From NCBI GenBank assembly GCA_017480095.1, contig JAFVBG010000002.1, forward strand, positions 277,393 through 341,392: DNA of 64,000 nucleotides, in the 5' to 3' direction. Shown here in pieces: positions 31,166 to 40,659 of the stretch. Origin of the DNA: Candidatus Saccharimonadota bacterium. GTDB taxonomy: Bacteria; Patescibacteriota; Saccharimonadia; Saccharimonadales; Saccharimonadaceae. Under the pieces are notes generated by a model. That model was not told the origin of the DNA and did no database searches. It saw only the letters and a list, made by a program, of their open reading frames with translations. The position numbers and the translations under genes were made by a program. Position 1 is the stretch's first letter; every line of letters begins with the position of its first letter.

Positions 31166-32932
31166 ATGGCGTTGCTAACGCGGGAGACGCAAGAGAGAAT
31201 TGTGGACCTTTTGATTGAGGAAGGTCTAGTGGATCGTCGTGCGGTGCGCGAAGTGCAAGATGAGACGGCGCGGACGAAACAGCCATTGATGGCGACTCTG
31301 GTTTCTAAGGGTATCGTCACGAATGGGATTGTTTCGCACGCTACGGCGGTAGTGATGGGAGCGCAATATGTTGACCTCGAACACGTGATTATGGACCCAG
31401 AGACGCTACTTTTGTTGCCGCAAGATGTAGCAGAGCGAAGTATGGTGGCGGCGATTGGTGAGCAAAATGGCATGATTGTGGTCGCCATGGTGGATGTTTC
31501 AAATATCCAGGCGACAGATTACCTAGCAACTTTGACCAATAAGCCAGTAAAAGCAGTGATGTCGAGCGAAGAGGGGATTCGGAACGCATTGTCGCAATAT
31601 CGAGGAGACTTTTCGGATGTCAATAAGGCGGCGCAAGAGACCGAGCAAGAGTTAGCGCAAAAGGCGGCCAGTAGCGATGCAAAGACAATTACGCAAGATT
31701 CGCCAATTTCAAAGGCTTTGAACACGATTTTGGAATATGCAGTGAAGTCGAAGGCATCAGATATTCATATTGAGCCACTAGAGTCTGCTCTAATTATCAG
31801 ATGCCGGATTGATGGCGTTTTGCGTCAGGTGATGGAACTACCAAAGTCAATCGAGCCAGCTTTGATTTCGCGCATCAAGATTCTTTCCAACCTGAAGATT
31901 GATGAGCACCGCATTCCGCAGGACGGTCAGTTTACGGTAGCGGTGGGGGATAAGGAAGTGGATCTCCGTATTGCGATTGCGCCAGTGGTGTGGGGCGAGC
32001 AGGTGGTGATTCGTTTGCTAGATAAGACTGGTACTACGCTTGATATTGAGCAGATGGGTATGACGGGTCGTGCGTTGGCGATGGTAGAAGAGGGAATTGG
32101 TAAGCCGAACGGCATGATTCTGACTTCTGGTCCGACGGGTTCTGGTAAATCCACAACACTCTATGCTCTAGTGAAACGGATTAAGGATGAAAAAATTAAC
32201 ATCGTAACATTGGAAGACCCAGTTGAGTATAAGATGGACGGTGTAAACCAGACGCAGGTGAATGTAGATGCTGGTTTAACCTTTGCATCGGGACTGCGTA
32301 GTATTTTGCGTCAAGACCCAGACGTAGTAATGGTTGGGGAGATTCGTGACTCGGAGACGGCTTCGCTAGCGGTGCAGGCGGCTCTCACTGGGCATTTGGT
32401 ATTCTCGACCCTGCACACAAACTCGGCGGCGGGTATTTTGCCGCGTCTGATCGATATGGGGATTGAGCCGTTCTTGCTGGCGTCAACTCTCAATACCGTG
32501 ATTGGTCAGCGCTTAGTGCGGCGAGTGTCAGAGAAACGTGAGACCTACACTTCTAGCGAGCGGGAAACGATGGAGCTAAACTCCGTAGTGAAGGATATTT
32601 TGCCGCAGAGTGAAGATGAGGTGGCAAAGGTGAGCCAAGACTTGGGCTATCCAGGACTGCCCGTGGCGAATGAGAAGGGTTATACCTTGGTCAAAGGTGT
32701 GGATGATAAAGATACGCCAGGCGGCTACAAAGGTCGCGCTGGTCTCTACGAGACAATTACGGTAGATGAAGACATTCAGAAGTTGATTATCGAACACGCG
32801 ACCTCAGCTGAGATTATGCGTACTGCAAAAGAGAAGGGGACAGTGACGATGCGACAAGATGGAATGCTGAAAGCATTGTCTGGTATTACTACCATGACTG
32901 AAGTTGACCGCGTGGCGTCGGATCTAGCATAG
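31166..32932 (+). CDS. pilB: Type IV pilus extension ATPase PilB
   Basis: 588 residues. The N-terminal MshEN-like domain is followed by the ATPase: A-S-D-I-H-I-E-P, the arginine-rich segment, Walker A G-P-T-G-S-G-K-S-T (about 322-330), the Asp box, Walker B with Q-D-P-D-V-V-M-V-G-E-I-R-D, and H-T-N-S-A-A. It powers pilin polymerisation. The tetracysteine zinc site seen in most PilB/GspE proteins is missing and replaced by a Glu/Ser-rich segment at about 455-515. It is the last gene of the + strand operon. Confidence 0.93.
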   Translation: MALLTRETQERIVDLLIEEGLVDRRAVREVQDETARTKQPLMATLVSKGIVTNGIVSHATAVVMGAQYVDLEHVIMDPETLLLLPQDVAERSMVAAIGEQNGMIVVAMVDVSNIQATDYLATLTNKPVKAVMSSEEGIRNALSQYRGDFSDVNKAAQETEQELAQKAASSDAKTITQDSPISKALNTILEYAVKSKASDIHIEPLESALIIRCRIDGVLRQVMELPKSIEPALISRIKILSNLKIDEHRIPQDGQFTVAVGDKEVDLRIAIAPVVWGEQVVIRLLDKTGTTLDIEQMGMTGRALAMVEEGIGKPNGMILTSGPTGSGKSTTLYALVKRIKDEKINIVTLEDPVEYKMDGVNQTQVNVDAGLTFASGLRSILRQDPDVVMVGEIRDSETASLAVQAALTGHLVFSTLHTNSAAGILPRLIDMGIEPFLLASTLNTVIGQRLVRRVSEKRETYTSSERETMELNSVVKDILPQSEDEVAKVSQDLGYPGLPVANEKGYTLVKGVDDKDTPGGYKGRAGLYETITVDEDIQKLIIEHATSAEIMRTAKEKGTVTMRQDGMLKALSGITTMTEVDRVASDLA

Positions 32933-33065
32933 CGGGTCCTGACACGACAAAGCAACCCAGCGAACCGCTTGCTCCGGCCCGTCTTTACGGGCGGAGCTGC
33001 GCTGTACCTCGTAGCAACTTCGGCATGTTCGCAGGGCTTGCTTTGCGCGTGTCTCCCGCTACGCT
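32933..33065. repeat. Hairpin-rich gap between pilB and pilC
   Basis: Convergent gap with a strong stem: GCTCCG-g-CCCGT (32971-32982) pairs with ACGGG-CGGAGC (32987-32997), loop cttt, bulged G. GC-rich short inverted repeats continue to the pilC stop. It probably ends both transcripts. Confidence 0.55.
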
Positions 33066-34271
33066 CTATCCGATACTACCCACCAGACTATAGATTGGGA
33101 AGAGAATACCAGCGACAATCATACCGGCCATGCCACCCATGGCGACCATCATGACTGGTTCAATCATCTCGGAAATACGGGCGACCTGTTCATCGAGTTC
33201 GTCTTCATAGACTTTGGCGGCTTTGCCTAGCATCTCATCCATTTTACCAGATTCCTCGCCAATGGCTGCCATCTGCGGAACCAGTGGAAGCATATAGTCT
33301 GCACCTTGTAAAGCTTCAGAGAGTGGTTTACCAGCACGGACTTTTTTCTCGGCTTCTTCAATCTGCTCCTGGAGGACGATATTGTTCATCGCCTCGGCAG
33401 AAATCTGCATCGAATCGAGCAGAGCAACGCCAGTGGACATTAAGTTTTGCATAGTGCGAGCAAAACGACCGTTATAAAGTCGCAGGAATAACCCTTTGAA
33501 CATTGGTACGTTGAGTTTAAATACTGCCATCCAGCGGATACCGACATTAGTGCGGAGGAACCAAATCACAAACCAGACAATCAAGACCACCATAACTAAG
33601 ATGACATACCACTGGTGCATTAGGAAATTGGCACCAGCCACCATGACACTAGTGAGGCTAGGAAGCTCTTTATCGAGAGAAACGTAGAGGTCTTCAACTT
33701 GTGGCACCACTTCAATCATCAAGAAGACCATGACGGCAATAATAACAGCGAGGGTGATGAGCGGGGAGGTAAGTGCACCACGAATCTTTGCCATCACGGC
33801 GGCGTCTTTTTCTTGCTGGTCGGCAAGACGTTTCAGGGATAGATCGAGAGTACCAGACATTTCGCCAGCCTGGACGAGAGCAAGATAAACGCGATCAAAG
33901 ACTTCAGGATGTTTAGCGCAGGCATCGGTTAAAGATTTACCAGACTCAACGTCGGCCAGGACTTCTTCGATGACGATTTTCATGCCTTTGGCAGAGGTCT
34001 GATCGTTGACGGTGCGAAGTGCATTCGAGAGTGGTAAGCCAGCACCAATCAAGGTTGCAAATTGGCGGGTAAAGGTGATTTTATCTTTCGGCGTGACTTT
34101 GTTTTGCATCTTGGCTAGCCAGCCGTTCATATCCTCAGCTTCAATGGTATCTGGGGCGAGGCCTTGAGCAATCAAAAGCTTACCCGCAGCTTGTTCAGTT
34201 TCGGCTTGAATTACACCCTTAACATTTTTGCCAGTCTCTGGGTCGGTGGCTTTATAGAGAAATCGTCGCAC
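33066..34271 (-). CDS. pilC: Type IV pilus inner-membrane platform protein PilC
   Basis: 401 residues, a standard T2SSF/PilC length. Two repeated helical domains begin with F-T-R-Q-F-A-T-L-I-G-A-G-L-P-L and F-A-R-T-M-Q-N-L-M-S-T-G-V-A-L-L-D-S. Three membrane helices lie near 165-190, 215-240 and 375-398. PilC couples the rotating ATPases PilB and PilT to pilin insertion and removal. It follows pilT by seven bases on the minus strand, so the two are co-transcribed. Confidence 0.93.
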   Translation of the reverse strand: MRRFLYKATDPETGKNVKGVIQAETEQAAGKLLIAQGLAPDTIEAEDMNGWLAKMQNKVTPKDKITFTRQFATLIGAGLPLSNALRTVNDQTSAKGMKIVIEEVLADVESGKSLTDACAKHPEVFDRVYLALVQAGEMSGTLDLSLKRLADQQEKDAAVMAKIRGALTSPLITLAVIIAVMVFLMIEVVPQVEDLYVSLDKELPSLTSVMVAGANFLMHQWYVILVMVVLIVWFVIWFLRTNVGIRWMAVFKLNVPMFKGLFLRLYNGRFARTMQNLMSTGVALLDSMQISAEAMNNIVLQEQIEEAEKKVRAGKPLSEALQGADYMLPLVPQMAAIGEESGKMDEMLGKAAKVYEDELDEQVARISEMIEPVMMVAMGGMAGMIVAGILFPIYSLVGSIG

Positions 34272-34278
34272 TTAAAGC

Positions 34279-35655
34279 CTATCCTCTCGCTAAGCGTTCA
34301 AATTCCGTTAAATCTACGGCGTAATCACGAGCGTTGTCGTAAGTAATGATACCAGATTGAACCATCTTCACTAGAGTACGATCCATCGTCTGCATGCCCT
34401 GAGCAACACCAGTCTGGATGGCGGTGTCGAGCTGGTGGGTCTTACCATCGCGGATAAGAGTCTTAATAGCTGGATTGGTAACCATAATCTCGGCGGCAGC
34501 AACACGACCACCGGCGATGGCTGGAATCAGACGTTGGGCGCAGACAGCTTGGAGTACGGATGCGAGCTGGATGCGAATCTGTGGCTGCTGGTGAGCAGGG
34601 AAGACATCAACGATACGGTCGATGGACTGAGCGGCGGAGTTGGTGTGCAGAGTAGCAAAGACAAGGTGACCAGTCTCAGCTACGGTGATAGCGGCAGAAA
34701 TGGTCTCAAGGTCGCGCATCTCACCAATCAGGACGACATCTGGGTCTTCACGCAGAGCAGACTTCAAGGCACGGGCGAAAGAGTAGGTATCGTAGTGGAC
34801 TTCGCGCTGAACTACGACAGCACGCTTGGACTTGTAAGTAAACTCGATTGGGTCTTCAATCGTCAAGATGTGGACGGCCTTTTCTTGATTGATTTTTTCA
34901 AGTAGAGCTGCTAGGGTAGTGGACTTACCAGAACCCGTCGGACCAGTCACGAGAACAAGGCCGCGCGGGAAGTCAGTGAACTTGTCAACTACGGAAGGCA
35001 AACCAAGTTCCGCTACGGAAAGAATCTTATCTGGGATTAAACGGAAAGCGGCGGCGAGATTACCACGCTCTTGGAAGGCATTGACACGGAAACGACCAAG
35101 TGCACCAAAGGCAAAAGAATAATCGAACTCTTTATCCTTCATCAAAGTCTGCTGTTGGACGGAATCCATAGTGGAGAAAATCAAACGCTCGACCACTTCT
35201 TCAGTGATCACTGGCATGTTTGGCATCTTGCGCAAGCCGCCATCGACACGCAGGATTGGCGGGAGGCCGACCTGAAGATGGAGATCGGAAGCCTTGGCGC
35301 GGATACATTCTTCAAGCAGATGCTCAATCTTCAAGCTCTTAACGTCAATAGTGTCGTCGGCTGGAGCATCGGCAGGTAAAGCGTCTTTTTCATCGACGAT
35401 GCCAGCACCTTCTGGGACTTCTTCAAAACCAAGGGTGGAGGACATAGTATTGCCAGCATCTACGGCGCCCATCATGCCGACGCCTAAGGCATCACTAGCG
35501 TTCATGGCGCCACCAGTCAAAGTTGTATTATCTGCAGTGCCTTCGGCACCAGTCATACCAAAACTATTTGCTACATCCGCCGGACTCTGTCCCTGCGCTA
35601 CGGCCGCTGCCATGTCTGCCACGGTCGGGTTAGTCATTTGCCCACTGTTATCCAT
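34279..35655 (-). CDS. pilT: Type IV pilus retraction ATPase PilT with N-terminal extension
   Basis: 458 residues. About 105 residues of Ala/Gly/Asp/Thr-rich sequence come before the usual PilT start (V-K-S-L-K-I-E-H-L-L-E-E-C). The ATPase has S-D-L-H-L-Q-V-G-L-P-P, Walker A G-P-T-G-S-G-K-S-T (about 242-250), E-D-P-I-E-F, G-E-M-R-D-L-E-T and H-T-N-S-A-A-Q-S-I-D-R-I-V-D-V-F. The retraction motif A-I-R-N-L-I-R-E reads A-I-K-T-L-I-R-D. It drives pilus retraction, needed for DNA uptake and twitching. On the minus strand TGG-TAAAAT (35662-35667) lies six bases before ATG: likely leaderless. Confidence 0.93.
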   Translation of the reverse strand: MDNSGQMTNPTVADMAAAVAQGQSPADVANSFGMTGAEGTADNTTLTGGAMNASDALGVGMMGAVDAGNTMSSTLGFEEVPEGAGIVDEKDALPADAPADDTIDVKSLKIEHLLEECIRAKASDLHLQVGLPPILRVDGGLRKMPNMPVITEEVVERLIFSTMDSVQQQTLMKDKEFDYSFAFGALGRFRVNAFQERGNLAAAFRLIPDKILSVAELGLPSVVDKFTDFPRGLVLVTGPTGSGKSTTLAALLEKINQEKAVHILTIEDPIEFTYKSKRAVVVQREVHYDTYSFARALKSALREDPDVVLIGEMRDLETISAAITVAETGHLVFATLHTNSAAQSIDRIVDVFPAHQQPQIRIQLASVLQAVCAQRLIPAIAGGRVAAAEIMVTNPAIKTLIRDGKTHQLDTAIQTGVAQGMQTMDRTLVKMVQSGIITYDNARDYAVDLTEFERLARG

Positions 35656-35714
35656 GGTTTAATTTTACCATAATCACCTTATGAAATCAATAATTTTATA
35701 GTTAAAATACGTTC

Positions 35715-35742
35715 AAAAATCCCCCTACGCCAAAGGAGGGGG
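35715..35742 (-). terminator. Terminator of the major prepilin gene
   Basis: On the minus strand, stem CCCCCT/AGGGGG (35737-35742 with 35721-35726) followed by a T-run. It lies just after the prepilin stop and separates it from pilT. Confidence 0.8.
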
Positions 35743-35765
35743 ACTCGAAGTTATACAATAAGAGA

Positions 35766-36296
35766 TTAGCTCTCGCCACAGTAAACGCCAGCACCTTCAA
35801 GCTTGTAAAGGATGGCGATTTTACGGTCAGAAGCGTTTTCAGATTTCTTAACTGTGCCTTCTACATTGGAGCAAGAAGCACCGTGATAGACGTGGATGAA
35901 GTAGTCAACACTAGTGGTGCCAGCTGGAAGGGTAGTGTCATCCGTGATTTTACCATGGTCGTTGACCCAATAGCCAGAACCTCCTGGATCGGTGAAATCA
36001 TCGCCGTTACCGACTAGGTAGCCGTCATGGAATGTGCGCCAGTCGCCAGTATCGCTGGCATCCCATTTATGCTCGCCAGCTGCAGTTGGAACTTTACCAC
36101 GGTTGTTCGCCTGATACTGGTTGATCTGAGCGATGAAGCGGCTCATATCGTCACGACGCTGAGTGTCGCGCTGAGAACGCTGCAAAGCAGGGAGCGCGAG
36201 GAACACCATCATGAAGATAAGACCAGCAATAGCGAGGACCAAGACCACCTCGATAATGGTGAAGCCACGCTTTGTTTTAAGTTGATTTTTAGTCAT
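35766..36296 (-). CDS. Type IV major prepilin-like protein
   Basis: 176 residues. The class III signal is K-R-G-F-T-I-I-E-V-V-L-V-L-A: cleavage after Gly11, N-methylated Phe, and Glu at position 5 of the mature protein. The hydrophobic helix leads into a polar helix (R-S-Q-R-D-T-Q-R-R-D-D-M) and a globular head with two cysteines (near 140 and 173) that could form the D-region loop. It is the only classical prepilin in the window, with its own ribosome binding site (GAGGAG) and terminator, consistent with high expression as the fibre subunit. Confidence 0.88.
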   Translation of the reverse strand: MTKNQLKTKRGFTIIEVVLVLAIAGLIFMMVFLALPALQRSQRDTQRRDDMSRFIAQINQYQANNRGKVPTAAGEHKWDASDTGDWRTFHDGYLVGNGDDFTDPGGSGYWVNDHGKITDDTTLPAGTTSVDYFIHVYHGASCSNVEGTVKKSENASDRKIAILYKLEGAGVYCGES

Positions 36297-36327
36297 ATAA
36301 CTCCTCTTTAGGTTATTTTTGGCGTTT

Positions 36328-36356
36328 TATAATATCGCTTAAGTATATAATATCGC
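36328..36356. repeat. Direct repeat upstream of the prepilin gene
   Basis: TATAATATCGC occurs at 36328-36338 and 36346-36356 (period 18). Tandem sites of this kind can bind a regulator; they also contain possible -10 boxes. Confidence 0.5.
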
Positions 36357-36413
36357 AAAAAAAGTTTTTTTGCAACCCCCTCTTCTCTCTATTCTTTTCA
36401 ACACTTTTTATGG

Positions 36414-36419
36414 TATAAT
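36414..36419 (+). promoter_or_regulatory. -10 box of the prepilin peptidase gene (leaderless)
   Basis: Extended TGG-TATAAT six bases before ATG 36426. Confidence 0.6.
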
Positions 36420-36425
36420 GGAAGT

Positions 36426-37286
36426 ATGGAATGGGAAGTGACTATAGCAGTAATCTTGTTAGGACTAGTACTAGGAGCGACGTTGGGGAGTTTTGCTTGC
36501 TGCCAGGTGCGTAGGATGCGGAGAAAAGAGAAGGGGGAGAAGAAGCTAGGAAAGTGGTCTGTATGTGAACATTGCGGACACAAGTTAGCTTGGTATGAAA
36601 ATATCCCAATTATATCTTGGTTTGCCTTGAGGGGAAAATGTAAAAAATGCAAGCAGAAAATTGGAGCAATGGAACTAACGAGCGAGATTGGTTTAGCAAT
36701 AATTTTCGTAGTCTTAGCATTGGTGTTTGCGCGAATGACAGATTGGCTGGTAGCAGTTACGCCAGAAGCACTAATTGCATCGGCGTTTTTTACCGTCATT
36801 ATGACGCTGATGTGGATGATTGCATCTTATGATATGAAATGGGGAAAGATGCCGACTGTTTTGCTGATTGCGACGGTTATACTGGCACTGGGGATGAGGA
36901 TTTGGGCTTTAATCACGAGCGGGCCAGCTTTGCAGGCGGATTTGTTGAATTTGGTAGGGGCATTATTAGTGTTGCCGGCGCTTTATTTTGCCTTGTATTT
37001 CTTCTCAAAAGAGAAGTTAGTAGGAGGTGGAGATTGGATTTTAGCGCTGGCGATTGCGTTGATTTTGGGAGATTGGTGGCTAGCTTTCTTCGTGTTGTTT
37101 ATCTCTAATGTGCTAGCCTCAATCGTGGCGGTATTCCTGATTATAAAAGACAGAAAAGTTCACAAAAAAGCAAAAATGAGCAAAGAAATGACAATGAAAA
37201 TCCCATTTGGGCCTTATCTGGTCTTGGCACTAGTAATTGTAATTGCTTTGGAACCTTGGATATCTAGAATGCTAGTGAAGCTTTAG
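36426..37286 (+). CDS. pilD: Prepilin peptidase / N-methyltransferase
   Basis: 286 residues, polytopic (about eight membrane helices). The N-terminal methylase domain has C-E-H-C-G-H and C-K-K-C-K zinc ligands and E-N-I-P-I-I-S-W. The aspartic protease residues are Asp in S-Y-D-M-K (about 138) and in G-G-G-D-W (about 201). It cleaves the prepilin signal at Gly-Phe and methylates the new end. It stands apart from the other pilus operons and overlaps the Xer gene tail-to-tail by four bases. Confidence 0.93.
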   Translation: MEWEVTIAVILLGLVLGATLGSFACCQVRRMRRKEKGEKKLGKWSVCEHCGHKLAWYENIPIISWFALRGKCKKCKQKIGAMELTSEIGLAIIFVVLALVFARMTDWLVAVTPEALIASAFFTVIMTLMWMIASYDMKWGKMPTVLLIATVILALGMRIWALITSGPALQADLLNLVGALLVLPALYFALYFFSKEKLVGGGDWILALAIALILGDWWLAFFVLFISNVLASIVAVFLIIKDRKVHKKAKMSKEMTMKIPFGPYLVLALVIVIALEPWISRMLVKL

Positions 37287-38305
37287 TCGGTTTCGCTGTG
37301 AAACTTTTCATGGACATCTTTGAGATGGGTGTCGGTGATGTGGGTGTAGATTTGGGTAGTACTAATGTTACTATGCCCTAGTAGGGATTGGACAGAGCGT
37401 AAATCTGCTCCGTTCATCAGCAGGTCGGTAGCAAAAGAGTGGCGTAAGGTGTGCGGGGTAACATGTTTTGTAATACCAGCCAGGCGAGCGTATTTCTCGA
37501 TAATGCGTTCGATGGAACGAGGGGTGAGACGACGGTAGTCGCCAGAATTATCAGGGGTGCCAGGATTCTTAGAATTATTCAGAAAGAGAGCGGGGAGAGT
37601 ATCATGACGAGTACAGAGATAATCCTTGACACGACTGGCGGCACTTTCGTCGATAAAAATCGGGCGGTCTTTACTACCTTTACCGCGGACGACAAATTCG
37701 CGACGCTCCAGATTAACATCTTTGATGTTGAGATTACAGAGCTCGGAGACACGGAGGCCAGAGGAAAAAAGTAGTTCAAAGATAGCACGGTCGCGGAGAC
37801 CAGTTTGAGTATCTAAATCAATACTATCAAGAATAGCTTGTAGCTCGTCAATATGAAGGAAAGTAACCTGCGGACGATGAGATTTAGGTAATTCAATTAG
37901 GCTTGGATCAAGGCTTTGGATTTCACGTTTGGCTAGATATTTGAGAAAGCCGCGCAGGGCGATGAGATAATAGCCTTGAGTGGCAGGAGTGAGACGATGG
38001 CCTTTCTCATCGGAAACACGATTAAGGCGCAGGCGATATTTGCGCAAGAGCTCAGAATCAATGTTGCTGGCTCGCATCTCATCTTGCATATCTTCAGAAG
38101 CGAGTTCGTAGAATTTTTCAAGATAGAGCCGATAGTTGCGAATTGTGTTAAGGCTACGCCCTTTTTCAATTTCTAGATGTTCGAGAAATTCATCGATTAA
38201 CTCGATAACGTAGGGGTCTTTCTTAGAATTCGTGGCGGTATTTTCAGTATTGCCCGCGGTATTTGCGACGTTTTCAGAGTCTTTAGTGGCGGCGGATGAG
38301 GTCAT
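37283..38305 (-). CDS. Tyrosine recombinase of the XerC/XerD type
   Basis: 340 residues from ATG 38305. After about 28 low-complexity residues comes the SAM-like core-binding domain (F-L-E-H-L-E-I-E-K-G-R-S-L-N-T-I-R-N-Y). The catalytic domain has Arg in S-G-L-R-V-S-E-L, Lys in G-K-G-S-K-D-R, H-T-L-R-H, G-H, and the Tyr nucleophile in T-T-Q-I-Y-T-H. It resolves chromosome dimers at dif with FtsK. It looks like a chromosomal Xer rather than a phage integrase. Its start overlaps the end of the protease gene by 23 bases. A longer frame to 38503 runs inside that gene and is rejected. Confidence 0.9.
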   Translation of the reverse strand: MTSSAATKDSENVANTAGNTENTATNSKKDPYVIELIDEFLEHLEIEKGRSLNTIRNYRLYLEKFYELASEDMQDEMRASNIDSELLRKYRLRLNRVSDEKGHRLTPATQGYYLIALRGFLKYLAKREIQSLDPSLIELPKSHRPQVTFLHIDELQAILDSIDLDTQTGLRDRAIFELLFSSGLRVSELCNLNIKDVNLERREFVVRGKGSKDRPIFIDESAASRVKDYLCTRHDTLPALFLNNSKNPGTPDNSGDYRRLTPRSIERIIEKYARLAGITKHVTPHTLRHSFATDLLMNGADLRSVQSLLGHSNISTTQIYTHITDTHLKDVHEKFHSETD

Positions 38306-40511
38306 AGGTGAGTAGTCCTCCGAAGACAAGGATAATGGAGATAGGTAGGAAGAGATTGTCGGTGGCAGCGGAGGTGGTGACGGTAACGTGAGAGAAGACG
38401 CCAGTGTCTGGAGCGGAGATTTTATCATCTGGGAATTTGTCGGCTTCTTCGTCGGCAGAAGACATATCGGAGCTGTCTGAGGCAGGGGTGGTCTCGTCGG
38501 CATTGTCGGAATCTGGGTCTGAACCTACGACGACGTCATAGGTTAGAGTTTTGTCTAGATAGGTAACAGTGAGTGTTTGTGAACCAGCCGTAGTTTTATC
38601 ATAACCAGTGATGGAGATATTGGAAGAGGCGAGCGGCACTACGGTCTCTAGTTCTTCATCGGCATAAGTGACAGTAATTGAACCGCCAGAGACGTTTAAA
38701 TCTTCGCCAATCTGGAAGGTGCGGCGAGTCGGAAGGGTCTTCCAAGCGATGGTGGCTTCGGCGTCGGTGACGGTGATATTGAAGGTGTCGGTTTTGCCTT
38801 CGAAATTGACCGTGATAGTCTGAACGCCGGTGCGGACTGGATCGTAGCCAGAGGTGGCGACGTCGAGCGAGCTGGCGGAGACACGAGAGGTAGTACCGTC
38901 GGAATAGGTGATAGTGAGCATCATGCCAGAAAGGTCGAGGCTTTGGCCGACAGAATAAACGGTCTGAGTAGGAGCGGTAGTGATGGCGATGTCGGTGACG
39001 GAGCGGGTGGTGGTGTAGGCGACGACAGGGAACTGGAAGTTGTCGATGACATCCCAAGTGCTAGCGAGAGAATCGGCGGTGTACATCGAGCCGGTGAGGT
39101 AGGTGTTGGTTGTGCCAAAGGTGTCAACGCTGCGATTGGCGACGGAGTGGGTTAAATCTTCGCCAGTGTATTCAAAGACGAGGGCAAATTTATCACCAGT
39201 GAGGTGGATTGGGTGGTCGAGGGTGAGAGCGTTTTGAGAATAGTCGAGCGGCTTTTGCTCAAGCAAGATTAGGCTGTCGGCATCAAAAGTACCTGCAGTT
39301 GGGTTGAGATAGATGTTTGCTGTGGCACCGTTTTGAGAGCCGAGACCGAAGCCGATGTGGGAAAGGTACTGGTTTTCGCCATCAACGTCGAGAATGACAC
39401 CGTAAAAGTTATTGGTGAGTTGAACATAATCCTCGCTGAAGAGATATTTGTCATGACTGACGGTGGTGGAATCGGAAGCTTGCGCGGTAGAGAGGACGCC
39501 AAAAGGATAGCTGAGGAACTGGGCGGACTCGTAAGAAATATAGAAGAGACCGTTATTGCCCCAGCTGGAGCCCCAAGAGTTGACAGCGATGAAAGCACCG
39601 TTTGTGGATGGGGCATTGGTGAAGTTAGAGGCGGCATAGTTGTCGTCCCAGCCGATGATGGCAACATCGTGATCTTGGCTACCAGTGCCGACGTAGTTAT
39701 AGGCGAAAGTGGTGGTATTGTAGTTGCCGGTAGTGGAATCTGGTGCAACAAGGTCGGCAGTGATGGCACCATATTTCATGATGTGAGCTTTTAGCACTTG
39801 ATACCACTCGGATTTATGGGAAGAGTTAGAAATATTTGGAAAAGCGATGGAATCGGTGACTCGGAGAGCTGGAGCGGCAGCATTAAACTCAGCAATAGTA
39901 TGGTCGGAGAAGTCAAAACTAGTTTCAAGCGGTGAACCCTTGGTTTCGAGCGCAGTGAGAGCTGGGCGGTTGGCCACAGAAGAAGCTACGGCACGAGAGC
40001 CAGTAACTTCGGTGGACATATAGTAGTCGAGATAACGTTCAGAGAGATTGAGATAGGTCGAAGTGCCACTAGTGAGAGCATAGTTAGTCTCGGCGGCTTT
40101 GTTGGTGGCGAAGAGCACGCAGAGGTCAAGTGAACCTTGATTTTCAACTGGGATAGTTAGACTATCGGCGAGCGAGAAAGAAGCCGGGATGGTGGTGCTA
40201 GAGAGACCATATAAAGATTCGACTTTTTCGCTATTATAATCTGCGTCTTTTAAGATGGAGCTGCCAGAATCTTGGCGAGCAGTGTAGGTCGTGGTTGCAA
40301 AACTGTTTTTAAGAGAAACACCGAGGATAGCGATGCCAGCTAGAATTGGCAGGCCAAAGGTAAGTCGGCGAAAATCAAAATTACGTTTGGCGGTGCGGCC
40401 CCTGAGATCATCGTCGGCGTCCCAAGCATAGCCTTGAGCGACGCGGTTAAAAAGCTTAGTGTTTTGTGATTGCACGCGAAAGCGTGACGCAGAATGATGT
40501 TTGTTTTGCAT
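38283..40511 (-). CDS. Papain-like (C1A) surface cysteine protease with Ig-like repeats
   Basis: 742 residues. Membrane/signal helix at about 48-72. The papain core has Q-G-S-x3-C (Cys131), His in Q-D-H-D-V-A-I-I-G-W and Asn in V-N-S-W-G-S-S-W-G, so the catalytic set is complete. Two bacterial Ig-like (Big_3) repeats follow, about 505-575 and 585-665 (Y-S-D-G-T and T-Y-A-D-E, each ending in L/I-T-V-x-F/Y). The C-terminus has A-P-D-T-G, about 20 residues, a membrane helix and R-R-H, a sortase-like anchor. It is probably displayed on the cell surface and may act on host or neighbour proteins. Confidence 0.8.
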   Translation of the reverse strand: MQNKHHSASRFRVQSQNTKLFNRVAQGYAWDADDDLRGRTAKRNFDFRRLTFGLPILAGIAILGVSLKNSFATTTYTARQDSGSSILKDADYNSEKVESLYGLSSTTIPASFSLADSLTIPVENQGSLDLCVLFATNKAAETNYALTSGTSTYLNLSERYLDYYMSTEVTGSRAVASSVANRPALTALETKGSPLETSFDFSDHTIAEFNAAAPALRVTDSIAFPNISNSSHKSEWYQVLKAHIMKYGAITADLVAPDSTTGNYNTTTFAYNYVGTGSQDHDVAIIGWDDNYAASNFTNAPSTNGAFIAVNSWGSSWGNNGLFYISYESAQFLSYPFGVLSTAQASDSTTVSHDKYLFSEDYVQLTNNFYGVILDVDGENQYLSHIGFGLGSQNGATANIYLNPTAGTFDADSLILLEQKPLDYSQNALTLDHPIHLTGDKFALVFEYTGEDLTHSVANRSVDTFGTTNTYLTGSMYTADSLASTWDVIDNFQFPVVAYTTTRSVTDIAITTAPTQTVYSVGQSLDLSGMMLTITYSDGTTSRVSASSLDVATSGYDPVRTGVQTITVNFEGKTDTFNITVTDAEATIAWKTLPTRRTFQIGEDLNVSGGSITVTYADEELETVVPLASSNISITGYDKTTAGSQTLTVTYLDKTLTYDVVVGSDPDSDNADETTPASDSSDMSSADEEADKFPDDKISAPDTGVFSHVTVTTSAATDNLFLPISIILVFGGLLTYDLIRRH

Positions 40512-40659
40512 TTTTATATGACCTATTTATGCTTCTATTTAAGCACAAAGAGTTTAATTTGTAAAGACTTTTTAATGCGGGGTGGGAAGATTTAGCATGA
40601 GGAGTTTTATTTGGGTGGAGTTTGTGGTAAAATAAGGGAAAAGGAGTTTTAAGGAGCTT

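Noticed and set aside
37283..38305. Phage or integrative-element integrase
   Set aside because: Sequence and length fit a chromosomal XerC/D; there are no phage genes, att repeats or tRNA next to it.
38306..38503. 66-residue N-terminal extension of the Xer recombinase frame
   Set aside because: It overlaps the protease coding sequence, is proline-rich low-complexity, and Xer proteins do not have it.
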